The notes under the pieces were generated by a model. That model did no database searches. It was not told the DNA's origin and worked only from the letters and a program-made list of their open reading frames with translations. Of a stretch of 54,473 nt of DNA, positions 52,593 through 54,473 are shown piece by piece. Every line of letters begins with the position of its first letter. Positions within the stretch are counted from its first letter, which is position 1. Both the position numbers and the translations under genes were made by a program. The stretch is from Seonamhaeicola aphaedonensis (GTDB lineage Bacteria > Bacteroidota > Bacteroidia > Flavobacteriales > Flavobacteriaceae): assembly GCF_003386195.1 (NCBI RefSeq), contig NZ_QRDX01000002.1, positions 86,176-140,648 on the forward strand. The letters run 5' to 3'.

Positions 52593-52792
52593 ATATACCC
52601 TCACATCTACATGTTTTCTTTTCTCTACTTATTTCATGTTAGAGCATATTTGATTAATAGCAGAATTAAAGATGCCCTCGTCTTACCAAAATTTAATAAC
52701 AATGTTTGTTGTAAAATAACTGTACAACATTGAGCATGGTTATATCTCTTATTTATGTTAACATGGTGTTTTATTAATTAAACAAAAATGTT

Positions 52793-54473
52793 ATGTTAAT
52801 GTACAATTTTACCCAAAAACCGAAGAACAGTACTTACTGTTTTGCGTGTTGTTTTAATTTCTTAAGACAGCGGATTAAAAGTATGGTTCACCTAAGTGTT
52901 GTCATGCTTTTTTTATTGAGTGCTGGTTTATTGCAGGCACAAACAGTATCCATTGATGGAAACCCATTTGAATGGGGACAAAGTCAGATAACTTCTATCC
53001 CTACCCATCAGCATGTTCTTGATGCTTATGGAAGTGGTGTTGTAGATGATCAATTTACTGAAGGTTCCAAGGACTTTATGGAAGCAGGCAATACTGCTGC
53101 GCAACACTTAGTTTGGGCATATGGTCAAACCAAAGCGAAGAACGACATTGAAAATGCTGCTGCAGTAGTAATTGAAAATCCAATAATTGTTAATCAGGAA
53201 ACTGGCCTTCCAGAGCAAAGAACAGGAAGGTTTTTATTTTTTGCTGGAGATAGAAGAAGCACTAATGGGGACGCGCAAATTGGATTCTGGTTTTATGTAG
53301 ACGGGACCAGTCCTGTAATGGTGGATGGAAATGGTTATTTTGATCCTGAACATGGAATTGGCGACTTATTAGTTTTAAGTGATTTCACCAATGGAGGAAC
53401 AAATCCAACAGTAACTGTATACAAATGGGTTGGTTTTGGAAATGGTGATTCTGGCCCGGATTTACAATTAGAATTAGTTAATGTAAATGCAGATATTGCT
53501 ATAAACAATAAGACAGAATTTCCAATACCCATTGGTTGGGAATATGAAGGAGTCGAAAATGATTGTACAGAACCTACTAATCCAATTGAGCTTGCAGAGT
53601 ATGAACAATGTTTAATTGATAAAAGTATACCTTATTATGAATTATTGGCTTTTTATGAAGGTGTGGTCGATGTATCCACTGTTTTGTCTGGAGTTGATAT
53701 TTGTGATGCTAGCTGGCTATTAGAAACTCGATCGTCTCAGGAGCTAACAGCCTCTTTAGATGATTTTGCTGGTGGACAGTTTAATTTAACGCCTACAGCA
53801 AATGTTACTGGTGAAGATTTGGTATGTAATGCAGAATTCACCATACTATATGGTAGTTCTACTCCTGAATTTGGTGAACAAGGAATAGTTTATGTTTGGT
53901 ATAAAAAAGGAGGAGAAGGAGAAGATGATGTCATAGTTCAAGATGGAAATGAAGAGGGACAAAATAGTGCTACTTACCAAGCTCAAGAACCAGGCACCTA
54001 TTATCTTATAGTTTATAATCAAGGATGTCCGGTATTAGAACCTGCTGAAATCACAATTAATGAAGCACCATTTGAAACTTTGGTTGCTAATTGTCCTGGT
54101 GAAGTGTTGATTGATTGTACACAAGATATTGCTACAGCTTTCACAAATTGGAAAGCTGCTAATAGCTATACCTATACTGGTGGAGTTGGTGTAATTAACG
54201 GAACAATCACCTATCACAATAGTGCAGATGGAACGGGGGATGATGTTGGCATAGATGGTTTACTAGCTCCGAATTACTGTGATGGAGGTGTAGTTTCAAT
54301 TAAATATGTTATTTCAGATGAATGTGAACAGATAGATCAATGTGTTACAAAGTTTACTGTTGATGCGGATGATAATCCACCTGTATTGACAGGAATGCTA
54401 CCATCAGACGTAGAGGATATCAACGACTGTAAGCCAATGGCAATAGCAGACGCTCCAACAGAGGGAGAGATAG
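52793..54473 (+). CDS. Giant surface protein, N-terminal part, cut by the window edge
   Basis: The frame is open from the ATG at 52793 to the window end (560 codons). In-frame ATGs at 52799 and 52883 are alternatives. The N-terminus has a long basic lead (NFTQKPKNSTYCFACC) before a hydrophobic signal sequence (MVHLSVVMLFLLSAGLLQAQ), as often seen in very large exported proteins of this group. The early mature part (RTGRFLFFAGDRRSTNGDAQIGFWFYV) resembles a surface lectin-like or unnamed domain of these adhesins, then an Ig-like stretch (GIVYVWYKKGGEGEDDVIVQ) and HYR-like cysteine patterns (ANCPGEVLIDC, VDADDNPPVLTG). It probably is exported by type IX secretion; the sorting domain lies outside the window. 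It is on the opposite strand to the other giant protein at the window start. Confidence 0.85.
   Translation, partial: MLMYNFTQKPKNSTYCFACCFNFLRQRIKSMVHLSVVMLFLLSAGLLQAQTVSIDGNPFEWGQSQITSIPTHQHVLDAYGSGVVDDQFTEGSKDFMEAGNTAAQHLVWAYGQTKAKNDIENAAAVVIENPIIVNQETGLPEQRTGRFLFFAGDRRSTNGDAQIGFWFYVDGTSPVMVDGNGYFDPEHGIGDLLVLSDFTNGGTNPTVTVYKWVGFGNGDSGPDLQLELVNVNADIAINNKTEFPIPIGWEYEGVENDCTEPTNPIELAEYEQCLIDKSIPYYELLAFYEGVVDVSTVLSGVDICDASWLLETRSSQELTASLDDFAGGQFNLTPTANVTGEDLVCNAEFTILYGSSTPEFGEQGIVYVWYKKGGEGEDDVIVQDGNEEGQNSATYQAQEPGTYYLIVYNQGCPVLEPAEITINEAPFETLVANCPGEVLIDCTQDIATAFTNWKAANSYTYTGGVGVINGTITYHNSADGTGDDVGIDGLLAPNYCDGGVVSIKYVISDECEQIDQCVTKFTVDADDNPPVLTGMLPSDVEDINDCKPMAIADAPTEGEI

Larger units (their letters stand above)
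52220..52792. other. Long intergenic region before the terminal surface-protein gene
   Basis: About 570 bp without a supported gene. It contains three copies of ATCTAAAAGT-like sequence (52479, 52519, 52540), a TAnnTTTG box (52585-52592) and an AT-rich leader of about 200 bases before the next ATG. No terminator or RNA gene was recognised. Confidence 0.6.

Noticed and set aside
52548-52733. 61-codon plus-strand frame in the intergenic region
   Set aside because: It overlaps the promoter box, has no recognisable domain and an AT-driven hydrophobic composition.

Overview
The window reads as a chromosomal segment of a low-GC, probably marine member of the Flavobacteriaceae (Bacteroidota). The evidence is the type IX secretion and gliding genes (a sprC-sprD-sprB-sprF-like cluster, CHU_C-type and Por-type C-terminal sorting domains), promoters of the TAnnTTTG type, a Bacteroidota-type RNase P RNA, a DUF3822-rsmD pair, and several very large secreted HYR/SprB-type surface proteins. 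No plasmid, prophage, transposase, CRISPR array or tRNA gene was recognised.

Layout. 1-2398 (-) is the N-terminal part of a giant HYR/PKD surface protein cut by the window edge, with almost identical tandem repeats. 2862-20607 (+) holds a SixA-like phosphatase, two exported proteins and the gliding cluster: SprC-like, SprD-like (PorP/SprF-like N-terminus, coiled coil, SPOR-like end), SprB (3233 aa) and SprF. 20727-24326 (+) carries ppk1, ppx and a small outer-membrane barrel. 24323-26654 (-) carries miaE and dnaX, whose tau part lies in another frame behind an 11-A run. 26936-27661 (+) has a small membrane protein and rnpB. 27727-31658 (-) has two exported proteins of unknown role and the hypothetical-DUF3822-rsmD operon. 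31786-36568 (+) has a RecD-like helicase, kdsB, a HAD hydrolase, a KdnB-like dehydrogenase and an acyltransferase. 36810-39931 (-) has yebC, a pterin dehydratase, an SDR-type protein and gcvT. 40035-45601 (-) is a threonine operon with its leader peptide (six Thr codons in a row), thrA and thrB, an S23-type four-helix-bundle gene, then thrC. 45844-47394 (+) is nnr. 47566-52192 (-) has a frameshifted S8 peptidase with a T9SS sorting tail and a TlpA-like lipoprotein. 52793 to the end (+) is the start of another giant surface protein.

How they fit together. SprF and the PorP-like half of SprD belong to the T9SS-linked outer-membrane family needed to export CHU_C-tailed adhesins such as SprB. Ppk1/Ppx/SixA form a polyphosphate and phosphoryl-signalling group that the adhesin block appears to interrupt. 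kdsB with a KdnB-like gene points to an 8-amino-Kdo type lipid A core. The thr genes form an attenuated biosynthetic operon.

The points most worth a second look are the dnaX A-run, the threonine leader, the S23 gene inside the thr operon, the divergent motif in the SprB sorting domain, the S8 peptidase frameshift, recurrent CGATAAAA motifs upstream of the gliding genes, and three dispersed palindromic elements. I did not find a clearly new defence or mobile system.
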